Below the pieces are notes generated by a model. That model ran no database searches. It worked only from the letters and a program-made list of their open reading frames with translations, and was not told the origin of the DNA. Below, piece after piece: positions 1-12,234 of a stretch of DNA of 64,000 nt (position 1 is the stretch's first letter; each line of letters opens with the position of its first letter). The stretch lies in NCBI RefSeq assembly GCF_003254395.2, contig NC_037650.1, positions 4,089,001 through 4,153,000 on the forward strand, in the 5' to 3' direction. A program made the position numbers and the translations under genes. The DNA comes from Apis mellifera (Eukaryota > Arthropoda > Insecta > Hymenoptera > Apidae).

Positions 1-2
1 GT

Positions 3-32
3 TTCCTTCCTTCCTTCCTTCCTTCCTTCCTT
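3..32. repeat. (TTCC)n microsatellite
   Basis: A perfect tetranucleotide run of about seven and a half copies lies at the window edge, so the true array may extend further left. Confidence 0.95.
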
Positions 33-457
33 GTGGCCACAAAGGAGGAAGGTGTCCTCCTCTCTCGGCCCACGAAATTTCCGGGATGCTCGATAACCAT
101 TAGGCGGGGGGACGGGGGGAGGACGGTACAAGTACAGGAGGACATCCGTAGGACACGCACGGGTGTCGGACAAGGGCGGGCGGGTTATCGTGTGTGCCAC
201 GGATCATTACCCTGCGGGGCCAGCGGGGTGGGGGAGGGGTATACAGTGTGTCCTCGCCTGAACTAAGATTAATCACTCCGGCCAGGCAATATCGGCCGGT
301 ATAACGCCGGCTGACGATAACTCGCGACACGTTCCCTGGGAGATAAGACAGCCCCCGACACGATAGCCGCGTGGAATTTTCAAAACGTGGACACACCCTG
401 CACTGGCACAGTTGGAAAGGATCGCCTCGGGTAATTAACCGTGATGACCGGCCGGTT

Positions 458-477
458 GATGATGATGATGATGATGA
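458..477. repeat. (GAT)n microsatellite
   Basis: Six to seven uninterrupted GAT triplets. The opposite strand reads as a histidine run in one frame, which is a by-product of the repeat and not evidence for a protein. Confidence 0.9.
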
Positions 478-2254
478 AAGACCGTCACTCGGTTGAAATG
501 TAGAGAAAATGTAGGAAAAATCGGAAAAATTCGTTCCAAGTTGTCGGGGATGGATTTGGAAGAGGAGGGAAGAGGAGGGAATGAATGGATAGAGAGAAAT
601 TTTTCTCTTTTCCTTCTTTTCGAAGGAATATATCTCGATGACGCGTTCGAGTCGAAGTGTTTGTCCTGTGAATAATTTGGAAACGAGCGATGCGTTCCCC
701 GTTTACTGTTTCCCGCGTCATTTCCAGGGACGTGATTTTGCTCGCAGGAGGTGTATTGTTCGGTGGTCTGGTCGAGAATTTGTTGCACCATGTATACTCG
801 AACAGCCCCTAATTTTCAAGCCGACGCATGCATCATTCCGTGGCTCGAGAAACTCGTTCTCTAAAAAACTGGGCTACGAGCCGAAATACCGGATACCAAA
901 GTCGTTTTGTCCAGAGATCGATGCGCCGAGTTTCTTCGATACTACGAAGAGAGGTTCATATATATACATGTACGAACGTAAACTTTGAATTTTCGTCTTC
1001 TCTCTTTCCCCTTCCCTTCTCTCGTTTCGTCTCGCATTTCGGTCGTGGCGAGAAGAAAATGTTTCGCTTGGGCGAAAATTTAATACAATCTCTTTCTATT
1101 AAAATTGCTCGTTGCTTTATAATAATCAGTTTCCGCGATCTTACGGGCGGGACGCGTTTTGTTGAAACGCGTTTCCCCCATTTGACGTCTGGTAACGCGG
1201 AGTGCAAAGAATCGCCGTCAGGAGCAGGCGATCGCGCGCTCTACTCTCCGCGCGGATAATTGTCACAAGCAGGAAATTCGCAAGCGGCGATAGCGAGTTA
1301 CGCGGGCCGCGCGATCGCTCCCGGTTTTCCGTTCCATTATTTCTCGGTAATGAAAGCGCGGAAACAAAGGAGGAGGGGGATGGGAGAAAGTTTCGACTCA
1401 ACAGCCGCGCTCCGGCTGTTGAAATAAATATTTTTCCTTCGAATCTTGGCCCACTGACCCAATTTTTCTTCCACGAAGAAGAAACCGGCGAATAAGAAAT
1501 AGAACACGATGAATCGGCGCGTAATACTCGATAATATTTACTCGGATTCTTTATCCTTCGATCGAGACAACGGCAGAGAATCCTATTATAGCGGTTAGTT
1601 ATTAATCCGTGGCGAACCCTCCCTTCCCCCCTCCCCCTCCTTTCCATCTCCGTCTCGGTCAAAGTTCCGGTTGTAACGACGCGACGGAAAGACATTGGCA
1701 GACATTGTCTATTCGACATTCGAGATTTCCTTGATTCGAAACGTCTTTTCACGGGAGAAGAGGGAAGTAAAGTTTTGCATTTCCGCGAAATCCAGACGGT
1801 GTAATCGCGATTCCCAGAAGAGGAACTCGGGAGACTCGTTCGTAAATTCCGTATTTCTCGCGAAACCTGGTGCTTCGAGGTGAGATTCGTCGTAAAGAAC
1901 ACCTGGCCGGCTCCGTGCGAGGGTCCGCCTTTCCTGGTAGACGCGTGTCCACGCATCGTCACACCTGCTTACGTAAAGCCCCGTTCGCATATGCGTCGCG
2001 GAGCCACATCCTTCCAGAACCTGGCACTCTCTCGTCGGCACGTTTTCACGCGTCGGAGGAACTTCCTTTTTCCTCTTCGCTCGTGTCGCCGGCTCGTCGC
2101 GGGTCCGTGGTCGTCCACCTTGAAAAAAAGGATCGGGAGTGTGAGGGAACGCTGAGAACACAGCTTAAACGTTACGCACGAACGCGACCATCATCGCGGA
2201 CCACGTTCTTCCTCCCTCCACCATCTCTTTTCGTCCCTCTTTTTTTTTTCTTTT

Positions 2255-2305
2255 TATATATTTTATATATTTATATATATATATATATATATATATGTGT
2301 ATATA
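2255..2305. repeat. (TA)n-rich tract
   Basis: About 50 bases of TA repeats with short T interruptions, following a poly-T run. Confidence 0.9.
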
Positions 2306-3714
2306 AAGTTCAAAGAGTTCTGGATGATGAGGATGATGCTCGCGAGACCGACTCGCTCACGTCGTTCGAAGAAACGAATCCTTTTTCTCTTACCAATCTT
2401 TCTTCTTATCCTCGTCCCGTATATTTTCGTATCTTCGTCCTAACTCCTCGTCTTTCGATTCCTCCGATTTCCTCCTTCGAATACGCGAGGAGGATCGGTA
2501 GGTATAGGAGATTGAGATCGAAGACGAGGAGGTTGTAGACTCTAATTGACCCTAATCATTCCTAATTGGAAGTTTGGAACGGTAAGAGGATCAAGATCTC
2601 TCTCTCTCTTTCTTCCTCTCTCTTTCTCTCTGCGAGAGGAATTTCGTTGCGAGGAGGTTGCGTTGTAATACGATCTTTGCGTTAGCCTCTCGAGTTATCG
2701 AGCCGTGGCACAGCATCCTCCAGGAGGAGAGCGTGCACGGGCCTGGCCCCCCCGATGAATGACAGCCTCATTGAGCAGGGGAGGGTAGCAGCGCGGCGGG
2801 GGTGTTCTCGAAACGCCCTCCAGCGGCTACCGGGCCCGAAAACTCGGTCCCACGCACCTGGGTCCCTTGCAAAAGGGGGCCTTGGTGGGTCCCTTTTGTC
2901 ATGCTAATGCCACGCACTCCCCACCCCGTGCGTCCCTTCCCCCGCGGCCGCTCCCCTCCTCCTGTGCGCTACCCTCGTCGGGCGCAGCGACCAGGTGTTC
3001 GATCCTTGTGCCCGGAGGAGTTCCTCGGGACCCTCTGTCACCCGATCGCCGCGGAGGGATCTCGATCCACCACGATTCCGGCCGAGAGAACCTGGCCAAC
3101 TTTGACACGAAGGGGGCAGAGGGAGGGAAGGACAAGGGGATCGTGAGCACGCGCGAATTATTCCTGTCGGAATGGCGTCGGTGTGCGGAGAGACGGAGAG
3201 AGAAAGAGAGAGATCCTTGCGTCGCGGTTGCGGTCAACGCGTCTCTCCATCCGTCCGCCATTTAACAAGGGCCGTTTTACGACGAAAAAAAATTCAAATG
3301 TGTCGTTCTCCGTCTCTTAACGAGACGAGGAGCATCTTCTTCTCCGTGGAAGGGAAAGCGAGACGAGGAAAACCCTTTGGCGGGTGGGGAAACGCGAGCC
3401 GGATCCGTCGTCGTGTCGCGGATAGGAGCGCAACCTGTTGAAGCTAGAGTCGGTTTGGTTGGACGACGACAAGGGGTTGACAGGCTCCGCGAAAGTGGCG
3501 TCGCGGCCGTGGCGAGGTTTCCGCTGCGTCGCGATCTGTCGATGCCTTTTCAACCTTTTCAGTCAATCGGCCTTCTCCGAGTTTGGCAAACGTTTCTCCT
3601 CTGTGTATATCCACGCAACTCCTCTCCCAAATCGTCCACGTCGAAAACGTCTCGCGTACGAAAACGACGCCATCTTCTGTCTGTCAGGTATCTCGCGCTC
3701 TTATTCTTCTCTTC

Positions 3715-3773
3715 TGTATATATATATATTCTATATATTCAATAAGGGTATATATATGTATGTATGTATATAG
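3715..3773. repeat. (TA)n / (TATG)n compound repeat
   Basis: Two TA blocks separated by a short unique stretch, with a few TATG units in the second. Confidence 0.85.
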
Positions 3774-3923
3774 AATGAGAATCGTTTTGAGAGTCGCCAC
3801 GTGTGGTGAGGCGACAAGCGTGGTTCGGATATCGTTGCCGAAGCACATTCATAGAGGATTAGTCGGATCGTCGATCGTTTAGCACGGTGTTGAACAGCAT
3901 CGATTATCTTGGTTATTATTCAA

Positions 3924-3961
3924 ATATTATTATTATTATTGTTGTTATTATTATTATTATT
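3924..3961. repeat. (ATT)n microsatellite
   Basis: ATT triplets interrupted once by GTTGTT; AT-rich against a CpG-rich surrounding. Confidence 0.9.
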
Positions 3962-6900
3962 GGCACCCCTAAAGTGTCGTAAAAGGAGAGAAAGGAAAAG
4001 ATCCGTCCGTATAATATAGTGTCTTTGCTCTCGTGTCGCAAGAATACCGATGACAATTTATCGTTTTCTATTAAAATTCATCGTATTCATCTCCCCTCGG
4101 TAGAGCCCCGATAGAGGACGATAATATTCACTCTTTCTTCGTTTTCGAACGAAGAAGAAGAAGAAGAAGAAAAGGAAAGGTTGTAGTCGAAAGAAAGATT
4201 GATTCGTCTCGATCGTGACGTATTCCTGTCTCGATTTATTTCTCAGGGGAGAAAATAAAACTCCTCTCGAAATTCTTCCTCCCCCTTTCTCTTCCCCCTC
4301 GCACAAGATTTTCTCATCCTCGAATATATCTTACGAAGCAATGCTCGTAATTATTCATCGATTCATTTTCTCTTGATTTGACTTTGAAAATCGTCCATCT
4401 TTTTTTGCAGACGAATTTTCAATTTTCAATTATTCGACGAGGAGGTAGTGATCCCACGCGGAGGAGAGTGGGCGGTTTATCGTCGGTTGGAAAAGTATAT
4501 CTGGATATTGGAAGGAAGGAGGATGCAGGAAATTCGAGGATGTAGCCTTTCCATTTTGCGCGGTGGGTAGCCGAGGATCGGGTGGTCTTTAGGTGGAGTT
4601 GGCTCCAGGGCAGAGACGGCAGGCGTCGCGGTAGCAGGGTTGGCTCCTACTGGCTCCTAATTGGGAGACCGGCAACTAACTCTCTTAATTACCGCCTCTA
4701 CTTCCTCGCCTCTCCTCCGTCGGCCTCCACCTCCTGCTCCACCACCTTCTCGTCGACCTGTCTCCACCTACTAGCGCGTTCCTCTCTTCGCCTCCTTCTC
4801 TCCCTCGCTTCTTTGCCGTTTCCTTTCTTTCTTTCTCGGCCACCTTTCTCCCTTCTCCTTTCTCTCTTTCCCTCTTCTTTCTTCGTCGCACGAGAGTTAG
4901 CTTCGCTTACTCGTCGTTGCCCTCTCTCTCTCTCTCTTTCCCTCTTTTCGCCAAAGGGGAAGCTTGAAAGCTCTGAGAAAAGTTCCGCCGACTTAATTAC
5001 ATGGAATAATCGTAGGAGCACGGAACCTGGACCGAGGTTCGCTGCGTCCATTCCCACATTACGAGATTTCTGATGTGCCCACAAAAGAGGCCCTTTCCCT
5101 CGATGGTCGTCTTGCACAGGTCGTCTGCGTTTCTACGTTCGTTCCTACACAGCGTGGTAGGAGCTCCGGGGACGAGGGAGTCGATTAGAGGAAATCCGTG
5201 CCATTTTTCGCGTTAGAATTTTCCTCCTTTTCTTCCTTTTCGTCCACGGATGTTTACGTCCCCATCTTCTTTGAGTCAAAGAAAGGAAAAAAGAAAGAAA
5301 GGAAGAGAGAAAGAAAAACTAAAGAGCCTTTGGAAGAAAAAGAAGAGCATCGTCGTCGTCGTCGTCATCATCGTCGTTGTCATCTCTTCTCTTGGGAAAA
5401 GGGAGAAGGTGTGAAATTTTCACAATGATGATCACGACTGTCAAAGTTTGCAACTTGTTCCAAACGGGATAATGTCCGTTCCACTGGAAAACGGGCGTTG
5501 TTGGTGCAATCGCGTATCTGACACACGGTGAAATCAATGTAACACTCGCGCGCGAACATTCGGACGCATTCCGATTCCGGCCTGCGATATTTACACCGGT
5601 GTTGCGAATTCCATCCTGCAAACATCGTGAAAGTTTACGCGACGCCGTTCCTCTTTGTGCAACATCACATCACGCGTACAACTCGCTTCACCGGTCGGCC
5701 AGAGTTTCGCGGAACTCTTTCGAACTCTCCCATCTCCTAACTTGGAGAAAAAAAAGAAAAAAGAAAAAAGAAGAAAATAGTCAAATTCGAACGAAAACGT
5801 TACGTTTCCCGGTGTATACAATCCTGCCTCTTTAAATATCCTCGCACGAATGGGGGGGGATGTGCGAGATTCTTCTTTACTTTCCGATGAATCTGGATCA
5901 AGAAGCGGGCGACGAGAAGAGGATCGAGAAGAATTTCCCAACGAGGCGAGTAGTAGTAGTAAAGTTCTCGTTACGCGTCATTGTTGTTGTGGAAAGGTTG
6001 AATAAGGTGCGAACGAGAGAAGCGGCGGTTGTCGGCGGGTGGTTGTTGTAATCTTGAGAAATCTCCAGCTGCCCGTCGACATCTTCATCAACGTATCCGC
6101 CAACGTACGAGGATACCTTACCACCTCGTAGTACTACTCTTACTTCGATTCTAGATCGCGTGGTGGGTTTCTTTCTCACACACACACATACACGGAAGAT
6201 CCTCCTTCACTCTCACACGAAAAATACACGAAGATTTACCGATAATCCCTCCCTTTGTCCCGTGCCAAGGGGACAGGATCCTCACCTTCTTCACCGCCGA
6301 AAGAAATAGGACTCTTTTCGCCACCTCCGCGATCTCGATCTAAATAACCGGCGATCGGAAAGAATCGATCATTGTCGGAAAAAAGAAAAGGAAAAGGAAA
6401 AGGAAAAAAAGAAACGATTGGATTAATTCTTCCTTTCGGATCGTTCGCAATTGGAATTCGCGGTGTCGCGAAAAGTCGATGTCTCGCGGAATCGGATCGT
6501 GCTCTAGTTGGAAAGCGTGGAAGGACGTTATATCTCTATATAACGCGCGTACAGTTAAGCTTTTCACAGTCTCGCGAAGCACACAGCCGCTATTCCTGGC
6601 TTGGTCGATACGGAGAGAAGGAGAGCCTCTCCTCTCCTCTCCTCTCTAGGATCACCGTATCCCTTGCCCTCGTTCTCGGTCCCTCTCGCGGGAACCCCTG
6701 CCAGGGGCCGACAATAGGCCGCAGTAGTTCTCATTTGATTAATAACCCGCCCACAATGAGCACTCCCAGTGACTCTCAGTTGATTAACGATCGTGGCATC
6801 GCGTTGCCGATGATGGCCGTTGCGCCGCGCACCACTCGCGGATCCCGCGTGATTCACGATCCTCGATCGATTTCCCCACCAATTTTCCTCCACTTTTCCC

Positions 6901-7076
6901 TCGACGAAGCGGAGTAGTACCAACTAGTAGTACCTTCTTTTCATAAGCTTGTCGAAAAAATAGCTTGTGTCTCCCCGTTCGTGGGTCCGGTTTCCAAGGA
7001 GCGTATATTCAGCCGCTATATTCTCGATCCGAAGCGGACGTTAAACGGGAAGCACCTGATGCTCTCGCGGGGTACA

Positions 7077-7718
7077 CAGGTAGACGGAACTCGTTCGCAG
7101 CATATTAAATTATACGACCGTTTTTAACGGGCTTAATAAATACTTGGCCCGGGTGGAGGGAGATTATTTTTTACCCTTGCCCCCCACCATCTGCCTCTTC
7201 CCGGAGGGAAACTTTTTATTGGCGTTCAAAGAAATATCAATCTTGGAGCCGGGTGTATTTACTCGTCGATTACACGACGCGTACTCTTAGAGGCGAATCC
7301 TAAACGATTTGACCAACGCCTCGCGAAGTTCGTATTCGAACTTTCCTGGATTCGAAATTTGGAAGAAAATCTCTCTCTTTCTTTCTTTGGGGAAAAGAGA
7401 ACAGGTAGCACGGAGGAAGAAAATCGCGGCGTGCGAATCGGATCGATTTCCAGCGAGCAGAGATCGGAAGAGGAAAGGAAGATAGGTGTCTCGTGAACGA
7501 CGAGAAGCTTTTTTTTTTTTTTTTCCTCGTCGTGCACCGTCGAAGGGGGAGAAGAAGAGGAGGCGCCCCTTCCCCTCGAAGCGCAAGCTAAGATGGCCGC
7601 TCTGGGAGCGTATCCTATGTCGTGGGAACGTTTTTACCAACTGGAGCACGACGGGCCTTGGGCGAGAGAGGGCTCGCAGGAATCCGAGCAGGTAGAATCT
7701 CACGTGCACGGCTACCTA
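7077..7718. promoter_or_regulatory. Cluster of four TAGteam (Zelda-type) heptamers
   Basis: CAGGTAG occurs at 7077-7083, 7402-7408 and 7689-7695, and the related TAGGTAG occurs on the minus strand at 7712-7718. In Drosophila this heptamer family is bound by the zinc-finger pioneer factor Zelda at early embryonic enhancers, and Zelda is conserved in other insects. Four copies in 642 bp is denser than expected for a 7-mer. A CACGTG E-box lies at about 7701. Calling this an enhancer is inference; no neighbouring gene is identified. Confidence 0.3.
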
Positions 7719-8682
7719 CCCCGCTTGTGAGAAAAATCGTTTCTCCCTGTCGCTGGATTTGCGATGGCGGCGGCTCGCCGTCCTTCCTGGGATTTGGTCC
7801 ACGACCGAAATCGTACGTTCAGCCGCGTACAGCTTCCTTCTTTCTTCTCCGTACGGAAATTCACACCCCGTCGACGTATCCCCGTGGACATTCCTGGAAA
7901 CGAAACGATCCTTCTTCACACCCCGTGAATATTTCCAGATTTATCTCTCGATACGAGTAAAATTTTCGCCTCTTTCGTGGAACGCTCACGTAGAAGAGAA
8001 AAGAAGAAAAGAGTCGCACATAGTATCTTTTTATAGTATCTCGTCATAATTTGGCATCGTTTCATTTTTGTCATCGATGCGGAAGGGGCGTCGACCGATC
8101 AACGAGGAGGAAAAACCTCTTCCATCCCTTTCTTTCTTTCTTCCGAACGAAAACGCGAATTTCGAAACGAAACGAATTAACAAAGTCGATCAAACTTGAA
8201 TATCAAAGCGCGAGGAGGGAGAAAGCGGTGGTTGGAGTTCCTCCCTCGAGGAACGAAACTGCTTCGCGCGGGACTGGAAGGAAAGGGAAGGGAAGGGAAA
8301 TTAAACGATTTACCTGCTCAACGACCGCGACTCGCGGATTCGCGCGCTTCGGATTGCGTTCTCGCGGGACCAGATTTATCCACGGCGAAAGGAAAGAACG
8401 GGAGACGGAAGAAAGGAATGGGTTGGCAAGGGTGGTGGAGGATCGTGGAGGAGCCGTGGGTGGAATTGTGTTTCGGCGATTCGATCGATCCTCGCGGGAG
8501 GCGGTGTAGGAGGGGGAGGGAGGGACGCTCGCGACTTTGGAATCGGGGGCGAGGATCGACGGGCTGCTGCGCTCGGGGAACCCCGGGGACAATAAATCGG
8601 TTTCACGCGGCTGTACAATGGCGGCGACAATTAGCACCGTCGACACTAATTTGAACTAATTAACGGCAGGGATACGGCAGGC

Positions 8683-8686
<4 letters not shown>

Positions 8687-8717
<31 letters not shown>
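8687..8717. repeat. (GA)n microsatellite
   Basis: About 15 uninterrupted GA units, a possible binding substrate for GAGA-factor-like proteins but also a generic microsatellite. Confidence 0.95.
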
Positions 8718-8724
<7 letters not shown>

Positions 8725-10100
8725 GAAGTTTGGAGGAGCCAAGGGGATGGGACAATGGTTGTGGGACGCGTATCGGTGGGATCATCGACGATACGCTCGT
8801 TATTAATAAAATGACGCCACGACTCGATGGATCGGTTTAATAACGTCTAATTAAGGGTGAGGTGACAATTATCGATATATATTCGAGGGACACGTTGCCT
8901 CTTTTCTTGCCACAGGGGGGCAAGTGGGAGGGGGGAAAGATAGCGCGTTTCACCGTCCTTCGAATCGATACTTTTTTTTTTTCTCTTTCTTTTCTTTTTT
9001 TCTCCTTTTTTTTTTACTTCTACTCTTCCTCTTCCCTTCGTTTTGCGATCGTTTCCGATGAAACACGCGCGCATGGTACACGGAACGATAGAGTCAAGAT
9101 GGGAAAGGCGGAGGTGGCCGCGATGCGCAGCGTCGAAATGATTAGAACGGTCGAGCAGGTCGGCGGGCGCGGCATTGAAATATTTGCTGGAAATTGATTA
9201 TCGTGGTTGCCGAATGCCGCGATATGGAGATGACTAGACGAATCGGTTTTACTCGCACAATCGCGTTAATAAATACCGCAGAGACCAATCCCCGCTAATT
9301 AATGCAGATCCGCGAGCGCGGATTATGGAGAATTTGCGTTATTTGACGTTGAACGATAACATCAATGCAGTTCGTTTCATCCACGCGATAAAGAATCTCG
9401 GTTTATTGCGCCTCGCGTGTGCTCGTTTGTCCCGCGCCACCGCGGCCCGACCACTGCTATACTATTATCGTTTAGACTCGTGATTACTTCTATCGGCCAG
9501 TGCCTCTCCAAATATCGATCTCACCCTTCCCCTTCTCTCTCTTTCTCTCCAACATTCGATTCGACCCATCTGAAAGAAAAAAAACGATCCATCCCGATCG
9601 ATCTGCAGGAGGGAGAATCCGATTTTATCAATCCTCGAGAAAAACCGGTGTTATTCCGATCCACGAGCGAGCAGAGGAGAGCAATCCGTGGCGAGGAAGG
9701 GAGCAGGCTGGTATAGCAGGCCTGGCCCGGAGTCTACCGGAGGCGGAAAATCTCGGGCGGATCGCGGGCGGCTTCCGGCGGCGTGGGGGAGGGGAAGGGC
9801 GAGCGAGAGACGAGATGGAAAAAGAGGAGAGGCGGAAGAAGCGGTAGACGAAATGCAAATCCAGTGGCGGCGCGGCACGAACAGGGGGGCGGGGAGGGGG
9901 TTCAGGGGGAGGGGTGGAACGATGCTTAAATTTCCGATATTTTAACCGGCGGCCGCAACTTACTCGTGCAACAAGTCCTTTCTCCTCGGTTGCCTCTGAA
10001 AGCCCGGCTAAGTAATTTCGGTTACGCCATCCGACTCGCGGCTTCCGCGCTCCCACAGACGGTTTACCAACCCCCCTCGCGACTTTCCTCCCTTTTATCC

Positions 10101-10124
<24 letters not shown>
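10101..10124. repeat. (CT)n microsatellite
   Basis: Twelve CT units followed by an imperfect pyrimidine tract. Confidence 0.95.
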
Positions 10125-10131
<7 letters not shown>

Positions 10132-11962
10132 GTTCGTCCACTCCTTGATAATTGCTGCGTATCCATTCTTTTCTTCTCACGAAAAGATTATCTCTCGATC
10201 GTTTCACTCTTAAGCTTCTATCGTAAACGATGACGATTCACTCGTTCGATGATGAAAAAAGAAAAATAGAGAAATTTGATCTTGTGGAAAGAAATTCGAA
10301 AGAGGAATTCCATGGTTCAGATATTGAACTGCTCCAACTTGCTTTCCCGAAACTCGGATTAACCGGTGGAAGAAGTTGGTCGAGAAGCAAAGTTCTCCGC
10401 CACGCGTCTTTCTCCTCCTGTTCCCCGTTTTCCCAGCGATCGCGTGTGGTGGTGAGGCGCGAGCGAGCGAGTGCGCGAAAGGGGAACAGATGTAGCGGCA
10501 GCTCGTAGCTGTTTAGGGATAATTGCGATTGGTCGGTCGAGAGGGTCGAGAACTCGGGACGCTGCCACGCCATGTGTCTACCGAACTACTTGAAACTTTG
10601 CACGACGAGAGCCTCCTGCTAATAGCGGTCTCTGGAACACCGCCACCCAGCCTCCGACCAACGCATTTCACGCGCCACGGATCGCGTTCGACGCCATCTC
10701 CCTCGTATCGAGAATACTACCTACCCACCCGATAGGAAATGGATATGAAGCGATACATTTGCGAGATTGATGCTCTTCTTAACGATATTCGTTTCTTTTC
10801 CTATCCGATCGTGAAATTTCTGCCATCCGGATGGATGAATGGATGGTTGGATGGATGGATACCATCTCTTTTATCCTGGAAATTAATGCCACACGTTCGT
10901 TTTTTGGATCGGTAGGAAGACAAGACATTGTTTAGACAATAGAATGGATATTTCTTAGACGAATTATTCTATATTTCGAGGGAAATAATCGAGGGAATCA
11001 TCTTTATTCTCGTGTGCAATCGATTAGATGGAATTAGACTTTTTAACGATTAAACTCCTGGTTCGATCTTTCTTGCTCCAAGAAATATATATATATACTT
11101 ATGTGAGGATACGCGAGAACAATAGAATCATCTTCTCTGCCGTGATTCCTTTGATTCGACGACAGCGAGCACCAGGAAAAAGAAGAAAAGAAAAAAAAAG
11201 AAAAACCCGCAAGAATTATTCAAAAAATCAGGCAAAGGAGAAAATTTTCAAGGTAGAAAGGATTGGTGTCAGCGTATGAACTCGTTCACAGATCCAGCCG
11301 CGAAATTGAGATAATTAAGATTCCTCTCGTCGTTACCATCCCGTCGAAATCTGCATGATTACGCTCCGCGGCACAGGTGGCGGAAAAATGTTGCGCGCCA
11401 GGCTGAAAGTGAATACCCGTGCCCGTAGTCGGCAATTTATTTCGCTAATGCAACCGTGACGAATCCATCCGACGACGCGAGGCTACTAAGAAAGAAAGAA
11501 AGAAGAAAGACGAGTCGTGGTGGAACGTGGAGGGAAAGGGAGAGAAAGAGAAGAGAGGGGAAAAAAAAAGGTATCTCTCCCCCGTGTGCGCGCAGAATGC
11601 ATTTCGCATGGACCGACTCGTCTGGTCTGGCTTCTGCTTTCGAGAACGTCGTCGTCGCTTCTCGTCGTATCGCCGAGAACTTTACCAGCCTTGCTCGTTT
11701 TCGAGCAACAATTCCTCGTTCCTCTCCCATTTATTATATCGTCTAGAAAAAATCGCACGATCGATCCATCGATAATCGCGACATGAAACGCAAAGAAAGA
11801 GAGAGAGAAACAAGGGAAGAAGAGGAGGAGATGAAAGAAAACGGCGGCGAGTGGTGATTATTTAAAAAATAGCGGGGAAATTGCTTTCCCTGCGAGAGTC
11901 AATGAATGTTCGATGCTCTCGCCGAGATCCGGCGAAACAGGTCAATGCACCGATCTGCCGAA

Positions 11963-12008
11963 GCTTGGGTAACGGCGAGAGCAAACGTTTGCCGTTACCC
12001 AATCAAGC
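11963..12008. other. Strong stem-loop, 12 bp perfect stem
   Basis: TTGGGTAACGGC (11965-11976) pairs perfectly with GCCGTTACCCAA (11991-12002) across a 14-nt loop. An alternative perfect 12-bp palindrome, GCAAACGTTTGC, sits at 11981-11992 and competes with the stem. A second, stronger inverted repeat begins 25 bases downstream. No poly-U tract follows, and this is not bacterial DNA, so it is not a rho-independent terminator. Confidence 0.6.
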
Positions 12009-12032
12009 CAGCATAATACCGGTCTCGTATAC

Positions 12033-12104
12033 GCGCGGCCAAACAGCCTACGGGGGTTTCACGATACACCATATGTACCAACACACCCTCGTGTTTGGCC
12101 GCGC
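12033..12104 (+). other. 72-nt hairpin, 13 + 7 bp stem
   Basis: GCGCGGCCAAACA (12033-12045) is perfectly complementary to TGTTTGGCCGCGC (12092-12104). After a 5-nt one-sided bulge, CGGGGGT (12051-12057) pairs with ACCCTCG (12085-12091), including one G.U pair if read as plus-strand RNA. The terminal loop is 27 nt. The size fits a miRNA precursor or other structured RNA, but a remnant of a small inverted-repeat element is equally possible. I recognise no known miRNA in either arm. Confidence 0.45.
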
Positions 12105-12213
12105 CATTCGAACCCCCCCTCGTCGGTAGCCGCGATTCGAGTTCTCGAGGAACGAGCTCGGTCGAGGCTGGCTCGGGATCGACCACCACCTGGGCGCGCA
12201 GGTTTACGTTCCC

Positions 12214-12234
12214 TGTGTGTGTGTGTGTGTGTGT
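12214..12234. repeat. (TG)n microsatellite
   Basis: About ten TG units. Minus-strand translation gives an alternating THTHTH run, which explains part of an open frame there. Confidence 0.95.

Larger units (their letters stand above)
1..4410. other. Non-coding region, left end
   Basis: No gene is supported here. The open frames are short, overlap on both strands, and lack convincing splice borders or a balanced, recognisable protein. The stretch holds a TTCC microsatellite at the left edge, a GAT run, two TA-rich tracts near 2.26 and 3.72 kb, an ATT run near 3.92 kb and a CpG-rich block at about 2.7-3.2 kb. The region is probably intergenic or intronic; the sequence alone cannot separate these. 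Confidence 0.6.

Noticed and set aside
458..477. Histidine-run protein
   Set aside because: It comes only from the GAT microsatellite read on the minus strand.
4411..4569. Strong acceptor TTTTTTTGCAG followed by open sequence
   Set aside because: Two different frames stay open for more than 40 codons and no good donor follows, so there is no way to choose a coding frame; it may be an isolated splice-like site.
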